This document shows positions 7,962-16,308 of a DNA stretch of 64,000 nt, in pieces. The stretch covers positions 1,364,001 to 1,428,000 of the forward strand of contig NZ_CP098242.1 of the NCBI RefSeq assembly GCF_027118995.1, given 5' to 3'. The notes beneath the pieces are model-generated. The model was not told the origin of the DNA. It saw only the letters and a list, made by a program, of their open reading frames with translations, and made no database searches. Both the position numbers and the translations under genes were made by a program. The stretch comes from Oxalobacter vibrioformis (GTDB lineage: Bacteria; Pseudomonadota; Gammaproteobacteria; Burkholderiales; Burkholderiaceae_D). Within the stretch, counting starts at the first letter, position 1. Each line of letters starts with the position of its first letter.

Positions 7962-9515
7962 GTGCCCGACTTTCTGAAACCTGCGCCAGCAAACGCTTTT
8001 AGAACGACGAAACAAAGATTCGGGCAAACAGTCTGGGCCCCCTTGACAGTACGGTATAACAGAGATAGCACAGCGCCGCTGTGCTTTTTACTTTTATACG
8101 AAGAGGTCTATATATCCAGATATCCAGATTCGGAGTGGGAGACATCCCACCCTGATAACCAGGGCGATTTCAGCATAACTGCTGATGTCAATCTCACAAA
8201 AAACAGCCAACCTGATCCGGCCAAATCACCTTTCAGACAACAGCTTGATAATGAACGGATCAGGCGCGAAAACCAGAACGCCTTCTTTGGCGTTCCGAAA
8301 CAGAAGGAACAGACAGCGCCGATTCATGATCTCGCCGGTTCGCTTGTCAGCAAGCCGGTAGATAAGGACAAGTTCAAGTGGAACTGGAGCGGGAAACACG
8401 ATGAGATGTTCCGTTTTCGCCCCGATGAACCGGCACACAATGCCGTGTTAAATGGACTTGATGCTATCGGACAATTGAATATCAATCCCAATCCCCTTGA
8501 AGAGGGTAGCCGGGAACCAACATGGGAAAGACAATTTCAAGGCCCCTCTTTTCGTGCAGTGCCGGAAAGGGTCGATCCGGATGCGAAAATGCTGGAAAGA
8601 ATACGCAATATTCCTTCATTCTATGAAAATGCCATCCAGAGAGCCAATGAGGATGAAACCAGTGTAAAAGGTCCTGCTGCTTATCAACGGGATTTTTTAA
8701 CGGGCAATAATGCAGGCATGCGCCAGTCAGATCAGTTAAGAAATGCAAATGAATGGCGGCGACAGAAAGCGGGAAGCATCTATAACCATGCCGCGTTAGG
8801 TGCAGCAAGCGGCGTGCTTGGTTCCACACCCGGCAAGGCACTTGGCTTGGGAGCAGAGGCACTGAATCAGGCATCGCAGTTGGGTGGGAGGGAAAAACTG
8901 TTGCAGACCCCTGCAGACATGCAGCAAACAGTGAAAAAGACACAGGAACTGATGTACAGGACCGATCCTTTCCTGACAAATTCCGATGGGAAATCGACGG
9001 GCGCAGGTATGACAGCACAAACGCTCGGTGAAATGATGGAAATCGTGCCAGAAGCGCTTTTTCTTAATGGGCTTGCAAAGCGATGGGGTATTCAGGCAGC
9101 AACAGGCGCTATTCCAATCGATATGGCACATGCTGTCTATCGAAAATTCCAGGATGTTGTCAGTCAGCTCGACAACCTGCCGCCAGAAGCATTGACTTCA
9201 AACGCAGAGTTCATGGAACATTACCAACGTGTTGAAAAGTACGATGGAAATAAAAATCCTGAAGAAACGATGAGAAAGGCTAAAGCTGCCTTTGCCCAAA
9301 ACAAGGCAAGCCAGCAGGTTGGAGCCAGCGCTATAACCAATATGCTGGGACTCGCCATGTCCCGGATGACGCCCGGCGACAAGGAGGGCTTCTTTCTCAA
9401 CCTGGGCAAGACCGGTGCAATCCTGAAGGTCATCGATTTCACCAGTGAATACATCAACAAGGCTATGGGGAATGGAAATATCATGCACGCTGGAGACACT
9501 GGTATTGCTGATTAA
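7962..9515 (+). CDS. Unrecognised protein, probably phage- or element-derived, 5' end uncertain
   Basis: The open frame encodes up to 517 residues, beginning at a GTG without a good ribosome-binding site. Its first 50 codons run through a terminator-like hairpin and look non-coding. Protein-like sequence begins around ISRYPDSEWETSHPDNQGDF (codon 51 on), but no ATG or GTG follows until 8406. The gene may therefore be 5'-truncated or use an unusual start. The middle (about 255-400) has Ala/Gly-rich, moderately hydrophobic helices (HAALGAASGVLG, KALGLGAEALNQAS, GLAKRWGIQAATGAIP), and the C-terminal part has helical, glycine-containing segments. No signal peptide is visible. The style recalls large internal virion or structural proteins of phages, but I cannot name a family. 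A secreted Sel1-repeat protein follows after 115 bases. Confidence 0.5.
   Translation: MPDFLKPAPANAFRTTKQRFGQTVWAPLTVRYNRDSTAPLCFLLLYEEVYISRYPDSEWETSHPDNQGDFSITADVNLTKNSQPDPAKSPFRQQLDNERIRRENQNAFFGVPKQKEQTAPIHDLAGSLVSKPVDKDKFKWNWSGKHDEMFRFRPDEPAHNAVLNGLDAIGQLNINPNPLEEGSREPTWERQFQGPSFRAVPERVDPDAKMLERIRNIPSFYENAIQRANEDETSVKGPAAYQRDFLTGNNAGMRQSDQLRNANEWRRQKAGSIYNHAALGAASGVLGSTPGKALGLGAEALNQASQLGGREKLLQTPADMQQTVKKTQELMYRTDPFLTNSDGKSTGAGMTAQTLGEMMEIVPEALFLNGLAKRWGIQAATGAIPIDMAHAVYRKFQDVVSQLDNLPPEALTSNAEFMEHYQRVEKYDGNKNPEETMRKAKAAFAQNKASQQVGASAITNMLGLAMSRMTPGDKEGFFLNLGKTGAILKVIDFTSEYINKAMGNGNIMHAGDTGIAD
8067..8095 (+). terminator. Rho-independent terminator hairpin inside the apparent start of the 7962-9515 ORF
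   Basis: The 7-bp stem GCACAGC / GCTGTGC (8068-8074 and 8078-8084, loop GCC) is extended by an A-T pair and followed by TTTTTACTTTT. It has the form of a plus-strand intrinsic terminator. Its position within the first 45 codons of the following open frame suggests that the true coding part of that gene begins further downstream. Confidence 0.6.
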
Positions 9516-9630
9516 GCCACATCATCAAGGGCAGACATCTTAAGGATGCTGATGGCCTTGATCTCTTTCAGGTGAGCGGCTATCCTGAAGGAATATCTCC
9601 GGGCCACAAACCACAAATACAGGATCAGCC

Positions 9631-10515
9631 ATGAAGAACCGGATGGAATTTTTCACTGTTGTGCCCCCCAATATGTTTGCCCGTTTTTTCAGAATATTTT
9701 TTTTCCTGTGCTTTGCCGGACTGTGTAATATAGCCTTGGCTGACAACCTGTCTGAAGGTGTCAAATATTATCAGCAGGGTGATTATCTCGAAGCTCACAA
9801 TTTCTTTGAAAAAGCGGCGGCAGAGGGACAGGTCAAGGGAATGGTTGGGCTTGCGACCCTGTATGACCAAGGAAAAGGTGTTCGGAGGGATTTAAAGAAA
9901 TCCGCATACTGGTTCACAAAAGCCGCTGAAAAGGGAGATGCAGGCGCACAGAATACGCTTGGTGTTTTCTATTCTAAAGGCATGGGGGTCAAACAGGATC
10001 AGATAGAAGCGGCAAAATGGTTCCAGAAAGCATCTGATCAAGGTGATGACATGGCTCTCGTCAACCTGGGCAGCATGTACGAGAAAGGAAAAGGGGTTAA
10101 GCAAGATTACGCCCATGCCCGAAAACTGTATATCGCAGCAGCTGAAAAAGGGAATGCCGCAGCACAGTTCAATCTAGGTGTCTTTTACGATAATGGTACA
10201 GGGGTTAAACAGGACGATGCCGAAGCAGTAAAGTGGTACAACCTGGCGGCAGAAAAAGGTGATGTTCAGGCTCAATACAATCTAGCGCTCCATATCCTTG
10301 AAGGCAAGGGGGTTAAGCAGGACCCTGTAAAAGCGGCAGCGCTATTCCAGTTGGCTGCGGATCAGGGCATGCCGGAAGCACAGTACAATCTTGGCAGGCT
10401 TTATGAAGAAGGTTTTGGTGTGCAAAAAGACATAAAAAAAGCCACTGGCCTTTACAGAAAAGCCGCTGAACAGGGCGATAAAAAAGCACAAAACAAGTTG
10501 GCGACATTAAAATGA
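9631..10515 (+). CDS. Secreted Sel1-repeat (tetratricopeptide-like) protein
   Basis: The 294-residue protein has an N-terminal signal sequence (hydrophobic stretch FFRIFFFLCFAGLCNIALA) followed by about six to seven Sel1-like repeats of 36 residues, each with the signature A-x-x-x-L-G-x-x-Y-x-x-G-x-G-V-x-x-D. Sel1 proteins are alpha-solenoid scaffolds for protein-protein contacts and occur in envelope, secretion and toxin-immunity settings. The ATG at 9631 has an AGGA at suitable spacing; an ATG at 9673 would give a shorter, more typical signal peptide. Its partner could be the unrecognised upstream protein, which lies 115 bases away on the same strand. An IS481 element lies just downstream. 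Confidence 0.82.
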   Translation: MKNRMEFFTVVPPNMFARFFRIFFFLCFAGLCNIALADNLSEGVKYYQQGDYLEAHNFFEKAAAEGQVKGMVGLATLYDQGKGVRRDLKKSAYWFTKAAEKGDAGAQNTLGVFYSKGMGVKQDQIEAAKWFQKASDQGDDMALVNLGSMYEKGKGVKQDYAHARKLYIAAAEKGNAAAQFNLGVFYDNGTGVKQDDAEAVKWYNLAAEKGDVQAQYNLALHILEGKGVKQDPVKAAALFQLAADQGMPEAQYNLGRLYEEGFGVQKDIKKATGLYRKAAEQGDKKAQNKLATLK

Positions 10516-10582
10516 AGTGAAAACACATGACAGGTCACGCTTGGAAATGTCTATACTTTTGTCTATACCTTTCTTGGATAAC

Positions 10583-11604
10583 TTGTGTGATTCATACACA
10601 TCGTTTCACTGTAACATGCGTTGATGAAACGAGAAATACAACAGAGATTACAGTGGGTGCAACTCTATGAGAAAACGGGTGATGCCGGGTTGGTCTGCCG
10701 AAGATGCGGCATATCCCGACCAACTCTGAGGAAATGGTGGAAACGCTATCAGGAACACGGGGTAGCAGGACTTGTCAGCCAGAGTCGCCGCCCAAAAAAT
10801 TCACCAGCCCAAAAAGTCAGCCCTCAGGCAGAAGAAATCATCCTTGAAATACGGCGTTCCCGTAATCTTGGTGCTCGCAGGATTCAGGCTGAAATAATGC
10901 GCCTCCACGATCTGTCTTTGTCATTGGCAACTATCCACAAAATACTCATACGCAACCAGGTAAAACCTGTTCTGAAAATCCGAAAAAAAGCAGGATTTAT
11001 CCGGTATGAGCGCCCGATTCCCGGTGATCGTGTCCAGATGGACACCTGCAAAATAGCGTCAGGACTATTTCAATACACGGCCATAGATGATTGCACCCGT
11101 TACAGGGTCTTGAGGCTATACAGCCGTCGCACAGCAGCCAATACTCTTGATTTTATTGAGCATGTGGTAGATGAAATGCCCTTTCCTGTTCAGCGCGTTC
11201 AGACTGACAGAGGTCAGGAATTTTTTGCCATCAAGGTCCAGGAAAAATTCAGGGAATACGGCATCAAATTTCGCCCCAACAAACCCGGCTCTCCGCATCT
11301 GAATGGAAAGGTTGAACGTTCGCAGAAAACAGACCAAGCTGAATTTTATGCCACCATCAGACTGGATGATCCAGAGCTACACTCCCTTTTGGCAGAGTGG
11401 CAGCATTACTACAACTGGGACCGTCCTCACAGTGCCCATAATGGAAAAACACCTGTGGATCGATTTCACGAGTTGATCGACGATACACCTTTTTCTGAAG
11501 AAGTACTGGAAAACTTTTATCCAGAAAAAGAGCGCATTCAGGAACAGAGTTATCAGCGCGATTTGGCCGGCAGAAAATTGAAATGATGTCTGTGAATCGC
11601 ACAA
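10583..11604 (+). mobile_element. Complete IS481-family insertion sequence
   Basis: The element is bounded by imperfect inverted repeats at 10583-10602 and 11585-11604 (outer ends TTGTGTGATTC and, read inward from the right, TTGTGCGATTC; 17 of 20 positions match). It carries a single intact transposase gene. I see no convincing target-site duplication at these ends, so the exact outer border could differ by a few bases. Confidence 0.8.
10624..11586 (+). CDS. IS481-family transposase
   Basis: The 320-residue transposase is intact. An N-terminal helix-turn-helix (about 10-60, RRCGISRPTLRKWWKRY) is followed by the rve integrase-like core. The DDE triad is visible as D in VQMDTCK, D in VQTDRGQEF, and E in NGKVERSQKT. 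The C-terminal WQHYYNWDRPHSAHNGKTP block is typical of IS481 and IS3-like enzymes. The ATG at 10624 is chosen over a TTG three bases upstream. The stop codon lies inside the right inverted repeat region. Confidence 0.9.
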   Translation: MKREIQQRLQWVQLYEKTGDAGLVCRRCGISRPTLRKWWKRYQEHGVAGLVSQSRRPKNSPAQKVSPQAEEIILEIRRSRNLGARRIQAEIMRLHDLSLSLATIHKILIRNQVKPVLKIRKKAGFIRYERPIPGDRVQMDTCKIASGLFQYTAIDDCTRYRVLRLYSRRTAANTLDFIEHVVDEMPFPVQRVQTDRGQEFFAIKVQEKFREYGIKFRPNKPGSPHLNGKVERSQKTDQAEFYATIRLDDPELHSLLAEWQHYYNWDRPHSAHNGKTPVDRFHELIDDTPFSEEVLENFYPEKERIQEQSYQRDLAGRKLK

Positions 11605-11623
11605 TTAATCTCGCGAAAACAGG

Positions 11624-11654
11624 AAAAGCGCATGGGCATTACCCATGCGCTTTT
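11624..11654. terminator. Bidirectional terminator between the IS481 element and the chemoreceptor gene
   Basis: A perfect 13-bp stem (AAAAGCGCATGGG at 11624-11636, CCCATGCGCTTTT at 11642-11654, loop CATTA) carries A- and T-runs on both sides. It can terminate the minus-strand chemoreceptor transcript, whose stop is 28 bases away, and also stop read-through out of the insertion sequence. Confidence 0.85.
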
Positions 11655-11681
11655 AATGCGATACTCATTCCACGTTATTAT

Positions 11682-13445
11682 TTAAAATTCTGTCCAATCC
11701 CCTCCATCACCATCTGATAAAGTAGTCACAGGCGTTGGTTTGGCAAGCACTTCCAGTTGCCGGGCTGCCGGTTTGGCAAGCGCTTCCAGTTGTCGGGCTG
11801 CCGGTTTGGCCGCAGATTTAGCAGTTGGTCGGGCTGCTCCCGACGATGGCAGCGCAGCACGGGACGCGCCACCACCGTTCCCGACATTAAATATACTCAC
11901 CACGCCAACCAGTGCACGGGCCTGGTCCTGCAGGCTCTCGGCTGCCGCCGCTGCTTCTTCTACCAGTGCTGCATTCTGCTGCGAGACGGTGTCCATTTCG
12001 GTCACTGCCTGGTTGACCTGCTCAATACCCTGGACCTGTTCCTGCGTGGCCATGGTGATTTCGTTCATGATGTCGTTGACCCGACGGATGCTCTCACCGA
12101 TTTCGAGCATGGTGGTAACCGCGTTGTTGACGAGTTCGGTTCCCGTGGAGACTTTGTCTACTGAATCATCAATAAGGTTCTTGATCTCGCGCGCTGCCGT
12201 CGCACTCCGTTGCGCCAGGCTCCGCACTTCGGTCGCAACCACGGCAAACCCCCGACCCTGCTCACCCGCACGCGCTGCCTCTACCGCCGCATTCAATGCA
12301 AGGATGTTGGTCTGGAAGGCGATACCATCGATTACGCTGATGATGTCGACGATTTTCCTGGAGGAGTCCTCGATTTCTTTCATGGTGTTGGCAACGAGAC
12401 CTGCTGCTTCGCCACCTTTGGTCGCAACGTCCGCTGCCTGGGTAGCCAACTGGTTGGCCTGCCTGGCATTATCGCCATTCTGGCGAACGGTTGAGGTGAG
12501 CTCTTCCATGCTTGATGCCGTCTCCTCCAGCGCACTGGCCTGTTCTTCTGTACGCGAGGACAGGTCCTGGTTGCCGGCCGCGATCTGGGAGGAGGCGGTT
12601 GCGATGGTGTCGGCGCTCTGATGGATCTGGCCTACCACTGAAATCAGACTGTTTTGCATATGTTTCAGAGAGACTAGCAAATCACCTATTTCATCTTGTC
12701 GGACAATATCAACCCGGCTTGTCAGATCGCCACCTGCAATGCTGTGAGCAATCCGGTTTGCCTGCGCAAGGGACTGGCCGATCGATCGGATCAGAAATAC
12801 ACCAAAAACCCATGAAAGAAGCAGGCCGGCAATGATGGATGAAGCGGAAATAATCAGGTTTAAGTTATAGTCTCTTTCGGATTCAAGATAGCTTGCTTGG
12901 GCAACGTCAAGCTGCAATTGGAGGAGTTTTTCCGCCGTCTCTTTTGCTGCTGTAAACGCAGGAATCGTGACCGTGATCAAATGCATGTTTCCGGTTGCAA
13001 ATTCACCATTTTGGAAAAAATCCTTTGCCCCGAGCAATCCTTCTTTTACGAAAAAGGCACGCTTTTCCTCGTATTGGGCGGCCAGTTCCTTCTCTTCTGG
13101 AGTCAAAGTGGTTGTCTTATATGTTTCCCACAGCCCGGATATCGTCTTGATGCTTTGTTCAACTTTGTCTGTATGCAAAGCGATGGGGTGGTCATGCAGC
13201 TTGCTTTCCGGAAGGCGGGGATCATGCATGCCAGCCAATTGAAGCTGGCGAATATTTTCCTGCATCAGGTCATTGATTTTGGCCAACTGTCCGGTCGGCA
13301 CTAGCCGGTCATCATAAACTGCACGGAAATTGAGCTTGATACGATGCATGTTATAAACACCCAGACCGCCAATGACAACAAGAATAAGAGACAACAAGAA
13401 CAGAATCAGAAGCAGCCTGGTTCTGATTTTAATATTGCTAAACAT
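11682..13445 (-). CDS. Methyl-accepting chemotaxis protein with C-terminal pentapeptide tether
   Basis: A 587-residue inner-membrane chemoreceptor. A first transmembrane helix (about 9-30) and a second (about 190-212) bracket a 4-helix-bundle periplasmic sensor domain. A HAMP domain (about 213-265) and the cytoplasmic signalling domain follow. The hairpin tip is highly conserved ([19 protein letters not shown]). The C-terminal tail is Ala/Pro/Lys-rich, includes two 11-residue repeats, and ends in DWTEF, the kind of xWxxF pentapeptide that tethers CheR and CheB. The ligand cannot be predicted. No other chemotaxis gene is near, so it is a stand-alone receptor gene. Confidence 0.93.
   Translation of the reverse strand: MFSNIKIRTRLLLILFLLSLILVVIGGLGVYNMHRIKLNFRAVYDDRLVPTGQLAKINDLMQENIRQLQLAGMHDPRLPESKLHDHPIALHTDKVEQSIKTISGLWETYKTTTLTPEEKELAAQYEEKRAFFVKEGLLGAKDFFQNGEFATGNMHLITVTIPAFTAAKETAEKLLQLQLDVAQASYLESERDYNLNLIISASSIIAGLLLSWVFGVFLIRSIGQSLAQANRIAHSIAGGDLTSRVDIVRQDEIGDLLVSLKHMQNSLISVVGQIHQSADTIATASSQIAAGNQDLSSRTEEQASALEETASSMEELTSTVRQNGDNARQANQLATQAADVATKGGEAAGLVANTMKEIEDSSRKIVDIISVIDGIAFQTNILALNAAVEAARAGEQGRGFAVVATEVRSLAQRSATAAREIKNLIDDSVDKVSTGTELVNNAVTTMLEIGESIRRVNDIMNEITMATQEQVQGIEQVNQAVTEMDTVSQQNAALVEEAAAAAESLQDQARALVGVVSIFNVGNGGGASRAALPSSGAARPTAKSAAKPAARQLEALAKPAARQLEVLAKPTPVTTLSDGDGGDWTEF
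11739..11804 (-). repeat. Two tandem 33-bp repeats in the chemoreceptor tail
   Basis: Units at 11739-11771 and 11772-11804 differ at only two positions, and each encodes 11 residues around KPAARQLE[A/V]LA. They lie in the flexible linker between the signalling domain and the DWTEF tether. The copy number could change by slippage, lengthening or shortening the tether. Confidence 0.8.
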
Positions 13446-13542
13446 GATTACTCCTCAATAAAGTACGAATAAATCCGAACAGAAGTAAATAATACTGCGA
13501 AACGCCAGAAGCTGCAGCCGGCGCAACGACTGTGCCAAAACG

Positions 13543-14101
13543 CTATTCTTCAGGCTCTTCCTCCGCCACATTCAATACCGCCTCCAGGTACATCTCTTTC
13601 CACTTATCCGGATGGCGCTCCCTGACCCTGTTATACAATTTCAGGACGTGGACTTCTGATCGGACAAAGGCAAGGACTTCAGGCGGGAAAGTGGCATGCA
13701 GGATACGGGTGCTGATATCACTCTCTGAGTTTTGGACCAGCAGGTAATCCTTTCACCTCTGCAATGATCGGGTCATGTCTACCTGGTGAAACGGGCAGCA
13801 GAAAAAACTTTGCTGATTGTAGATTTTTAAAAGGTGATTTCTTTTTTGGATGGCAACTGCTGTTGCACGTTCAGATGCAAGTCGCGCCTTTTCTTTCAAT
13901 AAAAGACGGCAACTGTTCCATGCGTTTTACACGCTCGAGCGAATAGAGACAGGACGGTCGCTGATTTTTTCCCTCTGAACGATCCCGGTCAAGCATATTG
14001 GGCCGAAGAAGGTATTTCGAAACGAGGGTAACGCTCCAGTCGCGCTCTAATAGCCCCTTTCTGCTGATGTATTTCTCACCGAGTTTTTGGACTGGCTTCA
14101 T
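13543..14101 (-). pseudogene. Decayed small hypothetical gene (frameshifts and in-frame stop)
   Basis: Reading from the ATG at 14101, the frame gives a plausible start (MKPVQKLGEKYISRKGLLERDW, continued by YSLERVKRMEQLPSFIE) and then stops early. Protein-like sequence continues in another frame at about 13885 (KEKARLASERATAVAIQKRN), meets a TGA near 13753, and resumes in that same frame to a TAG at 13543 (VRERHPDKWKEMYLEAVLN, then VAEEEPEE). The N-terminal part recalls a small domain seen in hypothetical proteins, with a GLLERDW segment and a LYSLERV segment, but I cannot name the family. Its ATG overlaps the stop of the upstream remnant in the form TAATG, so the pair was once translationally coupled. 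Confidence 0.55.
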
Positions 14102-14390
14102 TATTGTTTTACCTCGCCAGGCCCTTTGAGGATTTTTTGTTTTGTGACAGGACCCAATTCGGTAAAACGCTTTCTGATTTGGATGTAATCGAATGTCCGT
14201 CCAAAGGGAAAATATTGGGGAAGAAAGGCCGCTCCAAGACAAGCGGAAATAATTGAGGCGACAAGCATGGATATTTGTCCGAATCGGCTCTGTATGTTTC
14301 CTCAAGCCAGTCCATGGCGGCAGCATGGGTTGGAGCTGTTTCTGCCAGTTTTTTCAGTATTTGAATCTGGTATCCCCTCTCGAATTGCAT
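14101..14390 (-). pseudogene. Probable frameshifted first gene of the decayed pair
   Basis: The ATG at 14390 opens a frame encoding an alpha-helical start (QIQILKKLAETAPTHAAAM), but its last part is not convincing. A second frame, entered at the CCCC run near 14217-14220, continues as PQYFPFGRTFDYIQIRKRF and ends LKGPGEVKQ at a TAA that overlaps the next gene's ATG. One extra C would join the two into about 96 residues. No family is recognised. The perfect 16-bp palindrome at 14403-14418 sits immediately upstream. Confidence 0.4.
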
Positions 14391-14402
14391 GCTTCCCTTT
14401 GC

Positions 14403-14418
14403 TACGTATTAATACGTA
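14403..14418. promoter_or_regulatory. Perfect 16-bp palindrome, candidate operator
   Basis: TACGTATTAATACGTA is a perfect palindrome 12 bases upstream of the minus-strand ATG at 14390. Palindromes of this kind, next to a coupled two-gene unit, are typical operators of autoregulated pairs such as toxin-antitoxin systems. That function is inferred only from position and symmetry. Confidence 0.5.
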
Positions 14419-14567
14419 AAAATTAAAATAACATGCGGGAAACTTTGTCCTGCCTGACAAAGCGCCGACTTATTGTCCTGAACCTCTGATCGTGGCGTTT
14501 TCTTTGAAACTGCTACAATTCAGGATGCTTCTTCTTGCCCGCATAGTGAAATGGAGATAAAAAACGC

Positions 14568-15191
14568 ATGACAGGATCAGAGTGTCAGGATCAGGAGATA
14601 TGGGATACGCATTATGGCGAGGACGTTTATTTCTTTGGCACCGGCCCCAACGCCTGGCTCGCCTCAAAGGCACAGTGGCTAAAGCCGGGCATGCGTATTC
14701 TGCTGCCGGCTGACGGCGAGGGAAGAAACAGCGTCTGGTGCGCCGAAAAAGGCCTTGTACCCGATGCGTTCGACCTTTCGCCCGTTGCGGTGCAAAAGGC
14801 ACACCGGCTTGCTGAAAAAAAAGGCGTACAGGTGAACTATGTCATTGCTTCTTTTGATACCTGGGACTGGCAAGTGGCTGCTTATGATGCCGTTACCCTT
14901 GTCTTTTTGAACTGCGCGCCACCGGATATGCGAAACCGCCTTTTTAAGCGCTCCATCAATGCCTTGAAGCCTGGCGGCATACTGCTTTTGACGGGTTACA
15001 GCGAAAGGCAGCATCTCTACGGTACCGGCGGCCCGTCCGATGCAAAGCAGCTCTATACCGAAGCGATGCTGCGTGATGCTTTTGCTGCGCTTGATATCCT
15101 GGAACTGGTCGACTCTGACATCACACTGAACGCAGGACCGGCCCACCAGGGACTCTCATCCGTAATCGGGATGATCGCAAAAAAACCGTGA
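14568..15191 (+). CDS. Class I SAM-dependent methyltransferase, TehB/thiopurine-methyltransferase-like
   Basis: The 207-residue cytosolic protein has the Rossmann methyltransferase fold. The start pattern (WDTHYGEDVYFFGTGPNAWLA) is characteristic of TehB-like enzymes. Motif I reads ILLPADGEGRNSVW, motif II has the acidic end FDLSP, and a later motif is LKPGGILLLTGY. Relatives methylate tellurite, selenite or other small acceptors; the substrate here is not determinable. A GGAG lies upstream of the ATG. It stands alone between a decayed region and small genes. Confidence 0.82.
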   Translation: MTGSECQDQEIWDTHYGEDVYFFGTGPNAWLASKAQWLKPGMRILLPADGEGRNSVWCAEKGLVPDAFDLSPVAVQKAHRLAEKKGVQVNYVIASFDTWDWQVAAYDAVTLVFLNCAPPDMRNRLFKRSINALKPGGILLLTGYSERQHLYGTGGPSDAKQLYTEAMLRDAFAALDILELVDSDITLNAGPAHQGLSSVIGMIAKKP

Positions 15192-15315
15192 AGCCCAATG
15201 CGCACTGACTCACCTGTTTCCCGGTACACGCTGGCCTTTCACACGTTGGGATTGAACCTTGCCGGTATATACTGTACAAAGCTCGCAATGAAGCCAACAT
15301 CCCTGACAGGAAGCC

Positions 15316-15573
15316 ATGAATAAACTCAGAATACATTTCGAATCTGACCTGGAAAATCCGGTACCGTCAAATGAGATGCGGGAATTGCTGGACCAGAACC
15401 TTTATGCCTGTGTCTCTGATGCGGTTCTGACATTTCTGGGCGATTGGGGAGACGCAGGTTTTTATGAAGATGACTTCACACTGGAAACGGGGTTGTCAAA
15501 AGATCAGTTTATTGAAAAGACAAACTCGCATGACCTCTTCAACAAACTGGGAATAAAAATCAGGGTTAAATAA
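15316..15573 (+). CDS. Small hypothetical protein, 85 residues
   Basis: This acidic soluble protein starts at an ATG behind AGGAAG. It has no signal peptide or membrane segment and no family I recognise. Its last 8 bases overlap the end of the convergent lipoprotein gene. Amino-acid composition looks genuinely coding (FLGDWGDAGFYEDDFTLETG). Confidence 0.55.
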   Translation: MNKLRIHFESDLENPVPSNEMRELLDQNLYACVSDAVLTFLGDWGDAGFYEDDFTLETGLSKDQFIEKTNSHDLFNKLGIKIRVK

Positions 15574-15748
15574 CCTTATCCGGCTTGTTGTCCGTATCTG
15601 CCGGAGGCCTTTTGCAGTACCATCCGGACTCTCTGCCCTCGTACCATTTGCACGGGTTTTCGTACCAGTCCTGATCATAAGGATGCACAAAAGCCTCACA
15701 CCCGGAAAAAAGGATGGCGGCACTGATAATGAGTAGCAACCTTTTCAT
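15566..15748 (-). CDS. Small lipoprotein, 60 residues
   Basis: The protein begins with a short lipoprotein signal peptide (MKRLLLIISAAILFSGC) with a good lipobox, LFSG-C, placing the lipid-anchored cysteine at residue 17. The mature part is about 44 residues, rich in Tyr, Trp and charged residues, with two further cysteines. Function unknown. Its 3' end overlaps the convergent small gene by 8 bases. Confidence 0.65.
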   Translation of the reverse strand: MKRLLLIISAAILFSGCEAFVHPYDQDWYENPCKWYEGRESGWYCKRPPADTDNKPDKVI

Positions 15749-15874
15749 GGTTCATTTTCCTGATAATGAAAAAAGTTAGGGCATGACCGCGCGATCGTTT
15801 ACGCCCCGAATCATCGCACTTCAGGATACGTTACATTGTCTGACCGCTGTCTGATTTCCCAGGTAAGAGAAAAG

Positions 15875-16108
15875 CTATCTCGCAGGAAATGGGGCCGACA
15901 TTTCACTGCGGCCTTTTCTTCTGGAAGCGAGCACTTCAATACGCCGGCCATAGCCGTGCTGAAAGGGCATCACCGGCGGATACGCGGGATGAGTGTATGC
16001 CTCAAAGTACTCCTGCAAGGCAAGGCTTTGAGGCTGCGCGGACTCTTCCATTACAGGAATGAGTGCCGCGATCGATAATGTCGAAAACAGGACTTTAATG
16101 CTGTTCAT
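15875..16108 (-). CDS. Small putative secreted protein, 77 residues
   Basis: An N-terminal hydrophobic segment (VLFSTLSIAALIPVM) could be a signal or anchor. The rest is Pro/Tyr/Arg-rich with no known motif. The ribosome-binding site is weak. It may be a real small envelope protein or a chance frame; no family recognised. Confidence 0.35.
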   Translation of the reverse strand: MNSIKVLFSTLSIAALIPVMEESAQPQSLALQEYFEAYTHPAYPPVMPFQHGYGRRIEVLASRRKGRSEMSAPFPAR

Positions 16109-16182
16109 GTTTCATGGGTAAAGCTCAATAATGAGGAAATTATACGCCTCTTTAAAAATTCTGCCTGACGGGGTTATCCCGT

Positions 16183-16210
16183 TTGACATCCGGTATTCAA
16201 GAATGCTAAT
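16183..16210 (+). promoter_or_regulatory. Candidate sigma-70 promoter for the sirtuin gene
   Basis: A consensus -35 TTGACA (16183-16188) is followed after 16 bases by GCTAAT (16205-16210, four of six -10 positions). The sirtuin ATG is about 98 bases downstream. Confidence 0.4.
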
Positions 16211-16308
16211 TTCAAACATCTACCCGGGCGGCAATCCGGAACGAACCGTGCCGGAAACCAGGCGCCGCCTGATCCGGCACTCAGTTTGATTGCACCAGGA
16301 GCGGCCTT

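Noticed and set aside
8043..8060. TTGACA followed by TATAAC as a promoter
   Set aside because: The two boxes are only 7 bases apart, far below the needed spacing.
11740..12621. 293-codon plus-strand frame inside the chemoreceptor gene
   Set aside because: Ser/Ala-rich shadow of a highly conserved signalling domain on the other strand.
14403..14418. Calling the region a named toxin-antitoxin system
   Set aside because: The palindrome and gene layout suit it, but neither broken protein matches a toxin or antitoxin family I know.
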